Shown here one piece after another: positions 16,068 to 25,093 of a stretch of DNA of 61,730 bases; position 1 is the stretch's first letter, and every line of letters starts with the position of its first letter. This DNA comes from Oscillospiraceae bacterium. GTDB taxonomy: Bacteria > Bacillota > Clostridia > Oscillospirales > Acutalibacteraceae. The notes beneath the pieces were generated by a model, which was given only the letters and a program-made list of their open reading frames with translations, had not been told where the DNA came from and made no database searches. The stretch spans positions 1-61,730 of the forward strand of contig SVPM01000006.1 in the NCBI GenBank assembly GCA_015065865.1, given 5' to 3'. The position numbers and the translations under genes are program-made.

Positions 16068-16727
16068 ATGATACCCGTTTTGTTTGAAGATAAATCCATC
16101 ATTGTGTGCGAAAAACCGGTGGGTGTGCTGTCGGAGCGTGGGATGAACCCGCGTGAGCGGTGTATGCCCGCCTTACTGGAACAGCAGACCCGAACCTTTC
16201 GTGTGGACGTTGTGCACCGTTTGGATAAAGCGGTGGGTGGTGTGATGGTGTTTTCCAAAAACGCCAAAGCGTCGGCAGGACTCTCCCGCACCATCGCACA
16301 GCATGAAATGACCAAGGAATATCTGGCGGTGGTAGCGGGCTGTCCCGATGCCCAGCAGGGTGAATGGCGGGATATTCTGTTTCGCGATAAGCAGAAAAAC
16401 AAGTCGTTCGTGGTGAAGCGTATGCGGCAGGGTGCCAAAGAAGCGGTGCTGGATTACGAAGTACTGCAGACGGTCACCCGCGGTGAAGATACCGTTTCGT
16501 TGCTTAAGATCCGCTTGCACACGGGGCGCACCCATCAGATCCGCGTGCAGTGTGCATCACGGCGGATGCCGCTGCTCGGGGACGAGAAATACGGTAGCCG
16601 TATTCCGACGAAGAATATCGCTTTGTGGTCACATCACGTGGCTTTTGCCCACCCGATAACGAGAAAACCGGTGGATATCGCTCTTCCGCCACCCGATACC
16701 GCCCCGTGGAATTGGTTTGCAACGTGA
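16068..16727 (+). CDS. RluA-family RNA pseudouridine synthase
   Basis: A 219-residue pseudouridine synthase with the catalytic motif VHRLDKAVGGVMVFSK near residue 52 (the aspartate is the nucleophile), EYLAVVAG, and the late RTHQIRVQ and GDEKYG motifs. It lacks an N-terminal S4 domain, like the short RluA-type proteins. The RNA target (23S rRNA or tRNA) cannot be assigned. The ATG at 16068 stands six bases after GAGGTG, which makes the upstream GTG unlikely. It is followed by its own terminator. Confidence 0.9.
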   Translation: MIPVLFEDKSIIVCEKPVGVLSERGMNPRERCMPALLEQQTRTFRVDVVHRLDKAVGGVMVFSKNAKASAGLSRTIAQHEMTKEYLAVVAGCPDAQQGEWRDILFRDKQKNKSFVVKRMRQGAKEAVLDYEVLQTVTRGEDTVSLLKIRLHTGRTHQIRVQCASRRMPLLGDEKYGSRIPTKNIALWSHHVAFAHPITRKPVDIALPPPDTAPWNWFAT

Positions 16728-16765
16728 GAAAATCGGTGAAGATACCCGTTGCCCACACTGTAAAG

Positions 16766-16797
16766 AAAGCCCGCACCGTTTTTTGGTGCGGGCTTTT
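16766..16797 (+). terminator. Terminator after pseudouridine synthase
   Basis: AAAGCCCGCACC and GGTGCGGGCTTTT, loop GTTTTTT. Confidence 0.85.
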
Positions 16798-16870
16798 GAA
16801 TCGAAACACTCTTGATAGCCGTATAGACACCTCAAATCAGACGGAAAGTAGCGCTTTACGGACACGTTAA

Positions 16871-16917
16871 AACATCCGAGGAGATTTCCACAAGGGGAAT
16901 CTCCTCGGATGTTCTTT
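16871..16917 (-). terminator. Terminator after argF
   Basis: AACATCCGAGGAGATT and AATCTCCTCGGATGTT form a 16-bp stem just past the argF stop. Confidence 0.8.
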
Positions 16918-16922
16918 AAAAC

Positions 16923-17906
16923 TTACATCGTGGCCGCCATCACGGCTTTGATGGTATGCATACGGTTTTCGGCTTCGTCAAACACGATGGAGGCGTCGCT
17001 TTCAAACACCTCGTCGGTCACTTCCATGCAGGTAATGCCGAATTTCTCGTGAATGTTTTGGCCGATGGTGGTCTTGAGATCGTGGAACGCGGGCAGGCAG
17101 TGCATAAAGCGGCACTGGGGGCCTGCTTTTTCCATCAATGCGCGGTTGACCTGATAGGGGGAGAGCAACTTAATGCGTTCTTCCCATACGGCATCGGGTT
17201 CACCCATCGACACCCATACGTCAGTGTAGATCACGTGTGCACCCTTGACAGCATCGGTATCTTCGCTGAATTCCAGCGTGGCCCCCGTTTCGGCGGCGAT
17301 GGCCTCACATTGATCGATCAGTGCTCGGTCGGGGAAGAAGGCCTTCGGGGCGCACGCAACGAAGTGCATGCCCATCTTGGCGCAACCGACCATCAAGGAG
17401 TTGCCCATATTATAACGGGCATCGCCCATATACACCAATTTTTTGCCTTTCAGATCACCGAAATACTCTTGAATGGTGAGAAAATCCGCCAAGATCTGAG
17501 TGGGGTGGAACTCGTTGGTGAGACCGTTCCACACCGGCACGCCGGCATAAGCGGCCAGTTCTTCCACGATCTCTTGACCGAAGCCGCGGTATTCAATACC
17601 GTCGAACATACGACCAAGCACGCGAGCGGTATCGGCGATGCTTTCTTTCTTACCGATCTGCGAACCCGAGGGATCGAGATAGGTGGGGTGCATACCGAGA
17701 TCGGCCGCCGCCACTTCAAACGCGCAACGGGTACGGGTGCTGGTCTTCTCAAACACCAGTGCGATGCTTTTGCCCTCGCACAAACGGTGGGGGATACCCG
17801 CCTTCTTTTCGGCTTTGAGTTTCGCCGCAAGCGCGATCAACTCGGCAATTTCTTCGGGAGTGAAATCAAGAAGTTTCAAAAAACTCTTTCCCTTTAAATT
17901 CAACAT
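16923..17906 (-). CDS. argF: Ornithine carbamoyltransferase
   Basis: The 327-residue enzyme makes citrulline from ornithine and carbamoyl phosphate. The carbamoyl-phosphate site [15 protein letters not shown], the [20 protein letters not shown] segment and the ornithine-side motif MHCLPAFHD are intact. The ATG at 17906 is preceded by GGGGGA seven bases upstream; the longer frame overlaps the ABC ATPase gene. It is the last gene of a run argG-argH-ABC transporter-argF, 13 bp after the ATPase. Without argB, C, D or J nearby, it could serve biosynthesis or, in the reverse direction, citrulline breakdown. The pairing with argG and argH favours synthesis. Confidence 0.94.
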   Translation of the reverse strand: MLNLKGKSFLKLLDFTPEEIAELIALAAKLKAEKKAGIPHRLCEGKSIALVFEKTSTRTRCAFEVAAADLGMHPTYLDPSGSQIGKKESIADTARVLGRMFDGIEYRGFGQEIVEELAAYAGVPVWNGLTNEFHPTQILADFLTIQEYFGDLKGKKLVYMGDARYNMGNSLMVGCAKMGMHFVACAPKAFFPDRALIDQCEAIAAETGATLEFSEDTDAVKGAHVIYTDVWVSMGEPDAVWEERIKLLSPYQVNRALMEKAGPQCRFMHCLPAFHDLKTTIGQNIHEKFGITCMEVTDEVFESDASIVFDEAENRMHTIKAVMAATM

Positions 17907-17919
17907 AAAGCGTTCCCCC

Positions 17920-18642
17920 TTACAGCACCTTCGCAAGGAAGGATTGCAGACGTTCGCTTTGCGGATGATTGAACACGGCATCGGGCGTACCTTCTTCGGC
18001 GATCACACCGTCATCGAGGAACAGCACGCGGTTGGACACCTCACGGGCAAAACCCATTTCATGGGTGACGACCACCATGGTCATACCGTTTGCCGCCAAG
18101 TCCTTCATAACGTCCAACACCTCGCCGACCATTTCGGGATCCAGTGCGGAGGTGGGTTCATCAAACAGCATCACTTCGGGTTCCATGCACAGTGCACGCA
18201 CAATGGCTACACGCTGTTTTTGACCGCCCGAAAGCTGGTTGGGATACGAACCGGCACGATCGGCGAGACCGACACGGGCAAGCAATTCCAATGCCTTTTT
18301 CTCGGCATCGGCACGGGGAATCTTTTTCAGCATCATCGGGCCGCAGGTGAGGTTTTCGAGAATGCTCATATGCGGGAACAGGTTGAACTGCTGAAACACC
18401 ATGCCCATCTTCTGGCGGTGACGGTTGAGGTCGGCTTTCTTGTCGGTGAGGTTTTCACCGTCAAACACGATCTCGCCGCCCGTCGGTTTTTCAAGCAGGT
18501 TCAGACAACGCAAGAAGGTGGATTTACCCGAACCGGAGGGGCCGATGACACACATCACGTCGCCTTTGTTGATCTCGACGTCAATGCCGCGAAGCACCTG
18601 CAGTCCTTCAAAGTTTTTTTGCAGATTTTTAACGCTTATCAT
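17920..18642 (-). CDS. Polar amino-acid ABC transporter, ATP-binding protein
   Basis: The 240-residue ATPase of the GlnQ/HisP type has Walker [10 protein letters not shown], the Q-loop [15 protein letters not shown], signature [15 protein letters not shown], Walker [14 protein letters not shown] and the H-loop VTHEMGFA. It powers uptake together with the permease and binding protein encoded just upstream. The ATG at 18642 overlaps the end of the permease gene by 14 bp, implying coupled translation, with AAGGAGG ten bases upstream. Confidence 0.93.
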   Translation of the reverse strand: MISVKNLQKNFEGLQVLRGIDVEINKGDVMCVIGPSGSGKSTFLRCLNLLEKPTGGEIVFDGENLTDKKADLNRHRQKMGMVFQQFNLFPHMSILENLTCGPMMLKKIPRADAEKKALELLARVGLADRAGSYPNQLSGGQKQRVAIVRALCMEPEVMLFDEPTSALDPEMVGEVLDVMKDLAANGMTMVVVTHEMGFAREVSNRVLFLDDGVIAEEGTPDAVFNHPQSERLQSFLAKVL

Positions 18643-19315
18643 TACGCGACAACCTCCTTTCGAGAACACGCATCAACCACGTGAGCAACACCACAAGGGC
18701 GAGATATACCAGCGCGACCACCAACAACGGGTTGACGGCATCGTAGGTGTTGTTACGCACCAAGTTGCCCGCACGGGTAAGGTCCACCACGGCAACGTAA
18801 CCCGCAACCGAGGTCTCCTTCAGCAATGCGATCAATTCGTTGCCGATGGCGGGCAGAATGTAGCGGATAGCCTGCGGCAGCACGATCTTACGCATTGCCT
18901 GCATCTTAGACATACCAAGACTGCGTCCTGCTTCCATCTGACCGTTGTCCACCGCGTTGATACCGCTGCGGATCAATTCCGCCATATACGCACCCGAGTT
19001 GATACCGAAAGTCAGTATAGCCACGGTCACACCCTCGGCCGAGGTGAGAATGACGAAAAAGAAGATCAACAAAAGCACCACGACGGGGATGCCGCGAATA
19101 ACGGTGATATACAGATCGCACAGCCATGCAAACGGGCGCAGGGCGGGTACGTCTTCCGCAAAATATTTGGTCACGGCGATAACGGTACCGATGATGACAC
19201 CGATCAACAGCGCACCCAGCGTGATGATCACCGTGTTTTTGAGACCGTCGATCATCATATTGTAATAACCGGTTTCGATAAAGGTCTCATACAGTTTGTT
19301 CAACCATTGCTCCAC
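18629..19315 (-). CDS. Polar amino-acid ABC transporter, permease
   Basis: The 228-residue inner-membrane permease of the His/Glu/Gln/Arg/opine family has about five membrane segments. The first is around 25-48. The EAA loop is [20 protein letters not shown], which contacts the ATPase. The early motif [19 protein letters not shown] is typical. It probably works as a homodimer, as only one permease gene is present. Its coding region overlaps that of the ATPase. A strong terminator-like hairpin separates it from the upstream binding-protein gene. Confidence 0.92.
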   Translation of the reverse strand: MEQWLNKLYETFIETGYYNMMIDGLKNTVIITLGALLIGVIIGTVIAVTKYFAEDVPALRPFAWLCDLYITVIRGIPVVVLLLIFFFVILTSAEGVTVAILTFGINSGAYMAELIRSGINAVDNGQMEAGRSLGMSKMQAMRKIVLPQAIRYILPAIGNELIALLKETSVAGYVAVVDLTRAGNLVRNNTYDAVNPLLVVALVYLALVVLLTWLMRVLERRLSRNDKR

Positions 19316-19357
19316 AGAGGGATTCTCCTTTCAAATGAAAAACCTATTCAACGAAAA

Positions 19358-19390
19358 AAAACGGGAAAAGGGAGCCTTTTCCCGTTTTTG
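19358..19390 (-). terminator. Intra-operon terminator between binding protein and permease
   Basis: AAAACGGGAAAAGG and CCTTTTCCCGTTTT, loop GAG, followed on the minus strand by eight T. It probably allows partial read-through, so that the binding protein is made in excess. Confidence 0.8.
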
Positions 19391-19402
19391 TTATTTTACA
19401 AT

Positions 19403-20188
19403 TTACACTTCGGGGGCGGTGTAGGGGGCGTTGTGCTCTTCGAAGATCTTCTGGATGGTGCCGTCCTTCACGAGCTTGTTCAGGATCTCGCTCACCTTTT
19501 CAACCACTTCTTCGCTGCCCTGCGCGAACGCAAACGCATACGGCTCGGTGGTCATGGCTTCGTCCAGCACGAACAGTTTCTCTTCGTTCTCGGCGTTGTA
19601 GGCTTCCACCATTTCCGCCGCGGTCAGATCGTCGATGACCCATGCATCCACCTTGCCGGTGGTCAGAGCGGTCTGGGCATCGCTGTTCGCCGCAAAGGGC
19701 TTCACGTCGTAGCCGTTCTCCAAGCAGAACGATTCGGCGGTGGTACCGGTCTGCACCGACACGGTCTTGCCGGCGAGGTCCGCCTTGGTCTGGATCGCGC
19801 TGCCGTCCTTCACAACGATCGCCTGTGCCGCGAGGCAGTAGGGAGCGGTGAACAGCATATTCTTTTCACGCTCGGGAGTGACCGAGATGCCCGAAGCACC
19901 CATGTCGTACTTGCCGGCCTGCACGCCTGCGAGCACCGAGTCAAAGTCCATCTGCTCCAGCTTCAGTTCCACACCGAGCTCTTTGCAAATGAGCTCCAAT
20001 ACGTCGATTTCGATACCGACAACTTCTTCGCCTTCCAGATTTTCAAAGGGCGGGAAATCGGGGCTGGTAGCGACAACGAGTTCGCCCGCCTTTTCGATGT
20101 CTGCCATCGTGACACCCTTCTTGCCGCAAGCGGACAGGCAGGTGAGCAACAAAACGGTGGCCAAAACCAGTGCTAAAATCTTTTTCAT
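19403..20188 (-). CDS. Polar amino-acid ABC transporter, substrate-binding lipoprotein
   Basis: The 261-residue protein starts with a lipoprotein signal peptide, with lipobox LSAC (cysteine about residue 21). The family-3 solute-binding fold follows: LVVATSPDFPPFENLEGEEV, GIEIDVLELICKELG, GKYDMGASGISVTPEREKN. It would be anchored outside the membrane and deliver an amino acid to the permease. Context with argF, argG and argH suggests arginine, ornithine or citrulline as substrate, but cystine or glutamine cannot be excluded from the sequence alone. Confidence 0.92.
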   Translation of the reverse strand: MKKILALVLATVLLLTCLSACGKKGVTMADIEKAGELVVATSPDFPPFENLEGEEVVGIEIDVLELICKELGVELKLEQMDFDSVLAGVQAGKYDMGASGISVTPEREKNMLFTAPYCLAAQAIVVKDGSAIQTKADLAGKTVSVQTGTTAESFCLENGYDVKPFAANSDAQTALTTGKVDAWVIDDLTAAEMVEAYNAENEEKLFVLDEAMTTEPYAFAFAQGSEEVVEKVSEILNKLVKDGTIQKIFEEHNAPYTAPEV

Positions 20189-20233
20189 TGTGATTACCTC
20201 TTTCTAAAATTGAAATGTATGTATCGTAAAAAG

Positions 20234-21610
20234 TCAGTTAACTAACTTTTCCCGAACGAATTGGATCTGCGCCTCAACCGAAGCGCGCGAGGTTCCTCCC
20301 TCGCTGATGCGTTTTTCCACGCAGGTGACAAGGTCGATCTCGTGATAGAGATCGTCGCTGAACAGTTCGCTGAATTCGCGATATACGGTGAGCGGCAATG
20401 CTTCAAGCACCGTGTTTTCGGCGAGGCATCGCGCCACCAGCTGCCCCGCGATCTTATACGCACTGCGGAACGGCATACCCTTTTTTACCAGATAGTCCGC
20501 AAGGTCGGTCGCGTTGATGAACCCGCGCTGTGCCGCCGTTTTCATAGTATCGGTGTTGGCGCGCATGGTTCTTACCATACCGCAGAACACGTCCAGACAC
20601 ATCTTCACGGTGTCGCACGCGTCAAACACGCTTTCCTTATCCTCCTGCATATCTTTGTTGTATGCAAGGGGCAGGCCTTTCAGCGTGGTGAGCAGTGCCA
20701 ACAGATCGCCGTACACACGTCCTGTTTTGCCGCGTACCAACTCCGCCATATCGGGGTTTTTCTTCTGCGGCATAATGGAAGAACCGGTGGTGTAAGCATC
20801 CGACAGTTCCACAAACTTGAATTCCCAACTAGACCAAAGAATGATCTCCTCCGAAAAGCGGGAGAGGTGCATCATCAGGATGGAGAGCGTGCTCATCAGT
20901 TCCACACAGAAGTCACGGTCGGAAACACCGTCCAAACTGTTGCGGCAGATATCGTCGAACCCGAGTCGCTCCGCTTCAAAGCGGCGGTCGGTGTCGTAGG
21001 TGGTACCCGCCAGTGCACAACACCCGATGGGGGAGACGTTAATTCGTCGTCGGCAATCCGCCAGACGCTCAAGGTCGCGCAACAACATCATTGCATACGC
21101 CATCAAGTGATGACCGAACAGGATGGGCTGTGCTCGCTGCAGGTGAGTGTACCCCGGCAGAATAGCGTCTTTATACTCTTCCGCCTTGTCGGTGACGGCG
21201 GCGAGCAGTTGCTTTGTGCGCTCGGCGATACCGTCGCACTCCGCACGAAGATACATACGCACGTCCAACGCCACTTGATCGTTACGGCTACGGGCGGTGT
21301 GCAATTTCTTGCCCACGTCGCCGAGCCGTGCAGTCAACACTTGTTCCACGAACATATGGATGTCTTCACATTCCTCGTCAATGGCGAGTGCGCCGCTGTC
21401 GAGGTCGTTCAGTATCCCTTCCAATCCGCCGATCAAGGTATCGGCATCGGCAGGGGAGATGATGCCTTTTGCTCCGAGCATCGCCGCGTGTGCCATACTG
21501 CCCGTGATATCCTCGCGGTACATACGGCAATCGAAGCGAATGGAGGAATTGAAATCATCCGCTATTTTTTCGGTCGTGCCGTCGGTGCGGCCGGCCCACA
21601 TTTTTGCCAT
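20234..21610 (-). CDS. argH: Argininosuccinate lyase
   Basis: The 458-residue enzyme splits argininosuccinate into arginine and fumarate, the last step of arginine synthesis. The fumarase/lyase superfamily signature GSSIMPQKKNPD is present near residue 283, with HTARSRNDQVALDVR and GYTHLQRAQPILFGHH earlier, and the length is typical. It follows argG by 14 bp and precedes the ABC transporter genes by 45 bp without a terminator. Confidence 0.95.
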   Translation of the reverse strand: MAKMWAGRTDGTTEKIADDFNSSIRFDCRMYREDITGSMAHAAMLGAKGIISPADADTLIGGLEGILNDLDSGALAIDEECEDIHMFVEQVLTARLGDVGKKLHTARSRNDQVALDVRMYLRAECDGIAERTKQLLAAVTDKAEEYKDAILPGYTHLQRAQPILFGHHLMAYAMMLLRDLERLADCRRRINVSPIGCCALAGTTYDTDRRFEAERLGFDDICRNSLDGVSDRDFCVELMSTLSILMMHLSRFSEEIILWSSWEFKFVELSDAYTTGSSIMPQKKNPDMAELVRGKTGRVYGDLLALLTTLKGLPLAYNKDMQEDKESVFDACDTVKMCLDVFCGMVRTMRANTDTMKTAAQRGFINATDLADYLVKKGMPFRSAYKIAGQLVARCLAENTVLEALPLTVYREFSELFSDDLYHEIDLVTCVEKRISEGGTSRASVEAQIQFVREKLVN

Positions 21611-21624
21611 TCGTTACACGCCCT

Positions 21625-22842
21625 TTACTTCTTGCCGTCCACAATGGCCTGCACCTTGATCGGCAGGCCGAACAGGTTGATGAAGCCTGCGGAATCGCGC
21701 TGGTCGTAATCGCTTTCACCGAAGGTGGCGATCTCCTCGCTGTACAGCGAATAGGGGCTCCACACACCGGCGTTGATCATATTGCCTTTATAGAGTTTCA
21801 AACGCACCTTACCGGTGACCTTCTCTTGCGTCTTATCCACGAAAGCGGAGAGCGCCTCGCGCAGGGGGGTGAACCACTGACCGTTGTATACCAACTCGGC
21901 AAAGGTGATGGACAACTTCTGCTTTTCGTGCATGGTCATCTTATCGAGGCAGATGCTTTCCAGCACACTGTGCGCTTTATAAAGGATAGCACCGCCGGGA
22001 GTTTCGTACACACCGCGGCACTTCATACCGACCAAGCGGTTTTCCACGATATCCAAAAGACCGATACCGTTAGCACCGCCGATCTCGTTGAGTTTCAAGA
22101 TGATGTTCTTAGCGCTCATCTTCTCATCGTTCAGCGCTACCGGCACACCCTGTTCGAAATCCAAGGTGACGTAGGTGGGGGCATCGGGTGCCTGAATGGG
22201 GGAAACGCCCATTTCGAGGAAACCAGGCTTTTCATACTGCGGCTCGTTGCCGGTATCTTCCAGATCCAAGCCTTCATGCGACAGGTGCCACAGGTTCTTA
22301 TCTTTGGAATAGTTGGTCTCGCGGTTGATCTTCAAGGGGATGTTGTGCGCTTCGGCGTACTCGATCTCCTCTTCGCGGGATTTGATATCCCACTCACGCC
22401 ACGGGGCGATGATGGGCATATTCGGTGCAAAGTGCTTGATAGCCAGTTCAAACCGCACCTGATCGTTACCCTTACCCGTGCAACCGTGCACGATAGCATC
22501 GGCGTTTTCTTTCAGTGCGATTTCCACCAAGCCTTTGGCAATGCAAGGACGTGCGTGGCTGGTACCCAGCAGATACTCCTCATACACGGCACCCGCTTTC
22601 ATCGTCGGAATAATAAAATCGTTCACGTATTCTTCCGTCTGATCCAGCACGTACAGTTTGGAAGCACCCGTCTTGAGCGCTTTCTCCTCCAAACCTTCCA
22701 GTTCATCGGCCTGACCGACGTTGCCGCTTACCGCGACCACTTCACAGTTGTTGTAGTTCTCTTTCAGCCACGGAATGATGATCGACGTATCCAAACCGCC
22801 CGAATAGGCGAGAACGACCTTTTTGATGTTTTCCTTGTTCAC
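21625..22842 (-). CDS. argG: Argininosuccinate synthase
   Basis: The 405-residue enzyme condenses citrulline and aspartate using ATP. The N-terminal PP-loop [18 protein letters not shown] and the later motifs [14 protein letters not shown] and [18 protein letters not shown] are intact. It is the first gene of the arginine run on this strand and has a near-consensus promoter about 60 bp upstream with a 50-base leader. Confidence 0.95.
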   Translation of the reverse strand: MNKENIKKVVLAYSGGLDTSIIIPWLKENYNNCEVVAVSGNVGQADELEGLEEKALKTGASKLYVLDQTEEYVNDFIIPTMKAGAVYEEYLLGTSHARPCIAKGLVEIALKENADAIVHGCTGKGNDQVRFELAIKHFAPNMPIIAPWREWDIKSREEEIEYAEAHNIPLKINRETNYSKDKNLWHLSHEGLDLEDTGNEPQYEKPGFLEMGVSPIQAPDAPTYVTLDFEQGVPVALNDEKMSAKNIILKLNEIGGANGIGLLDIVENRLVGMKCRGVYETPGGAILYKAHSVLESICLDKMTMHEKQKLSITFAELVYNGQWFTPLREALSAFVDKTQEKVTGKVRLKLYKGNMINAGVWSPYSLYSEEIATFGESDYDQRDSAGFINLFGLPIKVQAIVDGKK

Positions 22843-22898
22843 GAACCTTCGCCTCCGAATGAATAATTATGTATCCTGCTGTGGTTGCTATGTGCATC

Positions 22899-22927
22899 AT
22901 TATACATTCCCGCTATGACTTTGTCAA
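22899..22927 (-). promoter_or_regulatory. argG promoter
   Basis: Minus strand TTGACA (22922-22927), 17 bp, TATAAT (22899-22904): a full consensus sigma-A promoter. Confidence 0.85.
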
Positions 22928-22977
22928 TACACTTTTTCTACAAAAGCGAGGAAAATAAAAAATGTGTGCGCCGTGTC

Positions 22978-23053
22978 ATATTCGTTTAATATGATGCGAA
23001 TATTTTATTTATTTTGCACATATCGTATACAGTATATATTGCATAAATATTCA
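22978..23053. promoter_or_regulatory. Candidate ArgR/AhrC-type operators between argG and mntP
   Basis: TGCATAAATATTCA at 23040-23053 differs from the ARG-box core TGAATWWWWATTCA at one position. A second dyad, ATATTCG-N12-CGAATAT, spans 22978-23003. They lie 50-130 bp upstream of the argG -35 element, so control of argG by distant binding is possible but unproven. Confidence 0.4.
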
Positions 23054-23092
23054 AATATTCAACCGGTTTTGCATATAACGGTAAAGCTCCTC

Positions 23093-23121
23093 TTTACAAA
23101 CAGACGGAAATAAGGTATAGT
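23093..23121 (+). promoter_or_regulatory. mntP promoter
   Basis: TTTACA (23093-23098), 17 bp, TATAGT (23116-23121). The leader of about 75 bases does not show the conserved parts of a yybP-ykoY manganese riboswitch. Confidence 0.7.
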
Positions 23122-23201
23122 ACCACTTGTGTCTGCGGAATACCGATGAAATTCGGAGGATATATTGAGAGTGACGGAAAACGGAAGGCGTGGTGTGACA
23201 G

Positions 23202-23780
23202 ATGAGTTTGTGGGAATTGCTGCTGTTGGCGGTCGGCCTCAGTATGGACGCGTTTGCGGTGTCGATCTGCAAAGGACTGGCGATGAAGCGGGCAAACTTG
23301 AAAGGTGCGCTTACTTGCGGTGTGTGGTTCGGCGGATTTCAGGCGTTGATGCCGTTGATCGGTTTCTTCTTAGGGGCGATGTTTGCCACGGCCATTGAAT
23401 CGTTCGACCACTGGGTGGCGTTCGGCCTGCTTTTGCTGATCGGTGCGAATATGCTCAAAGAGGCGTTTTCTCGCGAAGAGGAATGTGAGGAGTGCGGCTC
23501 GGCGGATCTGTCGGTCAAAACCATGTTTGTGATGGCGGTCGCCACCAGCATTGATGCGTTGGCGGTCGGTGTGTCGTTGGCGATGGCGGGAAACGTCAAC
23601 ATCTGGGCGGCGGTCGCACTTATCGCGGCGGTCACCTGTCTGCTGTCGGCGCTGGGGGTCAAAGTGGGCAGCGTGTTTGGTGCACGGTTTGAGAAAAAAG
23701 CGCAGTTTGCCGGCGGTGCGATCTTGATCCTTATCGGGTTGAAGATCTTGCTTGAGCATTTGGGTATTTTGGTTTTGTAA
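23202..23780 (+). CDS. mntP: Manganese efflux pump MntP
   Basis: The 192-residue protein has six predicted membrane helices and the two family motifs, GLSMDAFAVSICKG (residues 12-25) and VATSIDALAVGVSLAMAG in the second half. These contain the aspartates used in Mn2+ export. It acts in the cytoplasmic membrane. The start ATG at 23202 matches family N-termini but has only a weak ribosome site (GGTGTGA). A better one, GGAGG at 23155, lies further upstream in the leader. The MFS gene follows 14 bp later. Confidence 0.92.
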   Translation: MSLWELLLLAVGLSMDAFAVSICKGLAMKRANLKGALTCGVWFGGFQALMPLIGFFLGAMFATAIESFDHWVAFGLLLLIGANMLKEAFSREEECEECGSADLSVKTMFVMAVATSIDALAVGVSLAMAGNVNIWAAVALIAAVTCLLSALGVKVGSVFGARFEKKAQFAGGAILILIGLKILLEHLGILVL

Positions 23781-23794
23781 GCGAGGTGTACACT

Positions 23795-25042
23795 ATGCAA
23801 CCGAATTTTAAGCGCACGCGATTTGCTTGCTTTTTTGCCTATCTGTCGATGGCGTCTATATTCAGTTTGCCGCCGATGCTGTTTTTGACTTTCCGTGAAT
23901 CGTACGGGATCTCCTACACCTTGCTCGGCACGTTGGTGCTGATTAATTTCTGTACGCAAATGACGGTGGATCTGATATTCACCTTCTTCGCCAAATGGTT
24001 CAACATAAAAACAACGGTGCGTATTATGCCGTTGCTCACATCGGTAGGTCTTGCGGTGTATGCACTGGTGCCTTTCTTCTTTTCGCAGTATGCCTACGTG
24101 GGCTTGGTCGTGGGTACCGTGATCTTTTCGGTGGCGGCAGGGCTTAGTGAGGTGCTGCTCAGCCCCTTGGTGGCATCCTTGCCGTCGGAGAATCCCGAAC
24201 GGGATATGAGCGCGCTGCACTCGCTGTATGCCTATGGCGTGGTAACGGTGGTTCTTTTAAGCACGGTGTTTTTTGCTGTGTTCGGGCGGGAAAATTGGAT
24301 GTACCTCACCCTGTTCTGGGCGGCGTTGCCGGTGATGTCTTCGGTGTTGTTTTGTCTGTCGCCGTTCCCCGCAGTCAAACTTTCGGCGGATGAAGCAATC
24401 AAAGGGGAACGCGGGCACAAACGAGCGGTCGGTATGGCGCTGTGTGTCGGGTGCATCTTCTTCGGCAGTTGTGCCGAAAATTCCATGACCAACTGGATCT
24501 CGAGTTACGTGGAAAGTGCGCTCGGCATTTCCAAAACGCTCGGTGATATAGTAGGCTTGCTTTTGTTTGGTGTGTTGTTGGGATTGACGCGTACCGCTTA
24601 CGCCAAATACGGACGGAATATTCAAAAGGTATTGATGTGGGGGATGGCCGGTGCCGTGGTGTGTTACCTCACGGCGGCACTCTCGCCGTTGCCGTTGCTC
24701 TCGTTGCTTGCGTGTGTGCTCACGGGCATCTGCACCTCAATGCTGTGGCCCGGCACGCTTATTCTGATGGAAGAAAAGTTTCCGAATCCGGGCGTGGCGG
24801 CGTACGCACTGATGGCGGCGGGTGGTGACCTCGGTGCTTCGGTCGCACCGCAGATGCTCGGTGTGGTGGTGGATACCGTATCGGCGAGCACGTGGGGACA
24901 AACGTTGGCTTCCGCCTTGTCGCTCTCACCCGAACGACTCGGCATGAAAGTCGGTATGCTCACCGCCGCGGTGTTTCCCATCTTGGGCGTACTGCTGCTT
25001 CTCTACATACGGCGGTATTTCAAAAAGAACCGCGCACGGTAA
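23795..25042 (+). CDS. Major facilitator superfamily transporter
   Basis: A 415-residue membrane protein with about twelve helices. The N-terminal half begins RFACFFAYLSMASIFSLPPM and has a loop AKWFNIKTTVRIMP between helices 2 and 3. The second half carries NSMTNWISSYVESALGISKT. The overall layout resembles the sugar-type MFS families (fucose permease-like), but the substrate is not predictable. The ATG at 23795 is six bases after GAGGTG, so the GTG inside that ribosome site was rejected. It is probably co-transcribed with mntP and ends in a strong terminator. Confidence 0.85.
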   Translation: MQPNFKRTRFACFFAYLSMASIFSLPPMLFLTFRESYGISYTLLGTLVLINFCTQMTVDLIFTFFAKWFNIKTTVRIMPLLTSVGLAVYALVPFFFSQYAYVGLVVGTVIFSVAAGLSEVLLSPLVASLPSENPERDMSALHSLYAYGVVTVVLLSTVFFAVFGRENWMYLTLFWAALPVMSSVLFCLSPFPAVKLSADEAIKGERGHKRAVGMALCVGCIFFGSCAENSMTNWISSYVESALGISKTLGDIVGLLLFGVLLGLTRTAYAKYGRNIQKVLMWGMAGAVVCYLTAALSPLPLLSLLACVLTGICTSMLWPGTLILMEEKFPNPGVAAYALMAAGGDLGASVAPQMLGVVVDTVSASTWGQTLASALSLSPERLGMKVGMLTAAVFPILGVLLLLYIRRYFKKNRAR

Positions 25043-25048
25043 GAATGT

Positions 25049-25080
25049 AAAAAGTCCGGCATATTGCCGGACTTTTTTTG
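25049..25080 (+). terminator. Terminator after MFS gene
   Basis: AAAAAGTCCGGCA and TGCCGGACTTTTT; nearly the same stem occurs at 33294-33322. Confidence 0.85.
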
Positions 25081-25093
25081 TGAATGTATGTGA

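Noticed and set aside
18425-21709. Long plus-strand frames (583 and 482 residues)
   Set aside because: They are opposite the ABC transporter and argH genes, which have full family motifs on the minus strand.
23122-23201. yybP-ykoY manganese riboswitch before mntP
   Set aside because: The leader is short and I cannot find the conserved loop sequences of that class.
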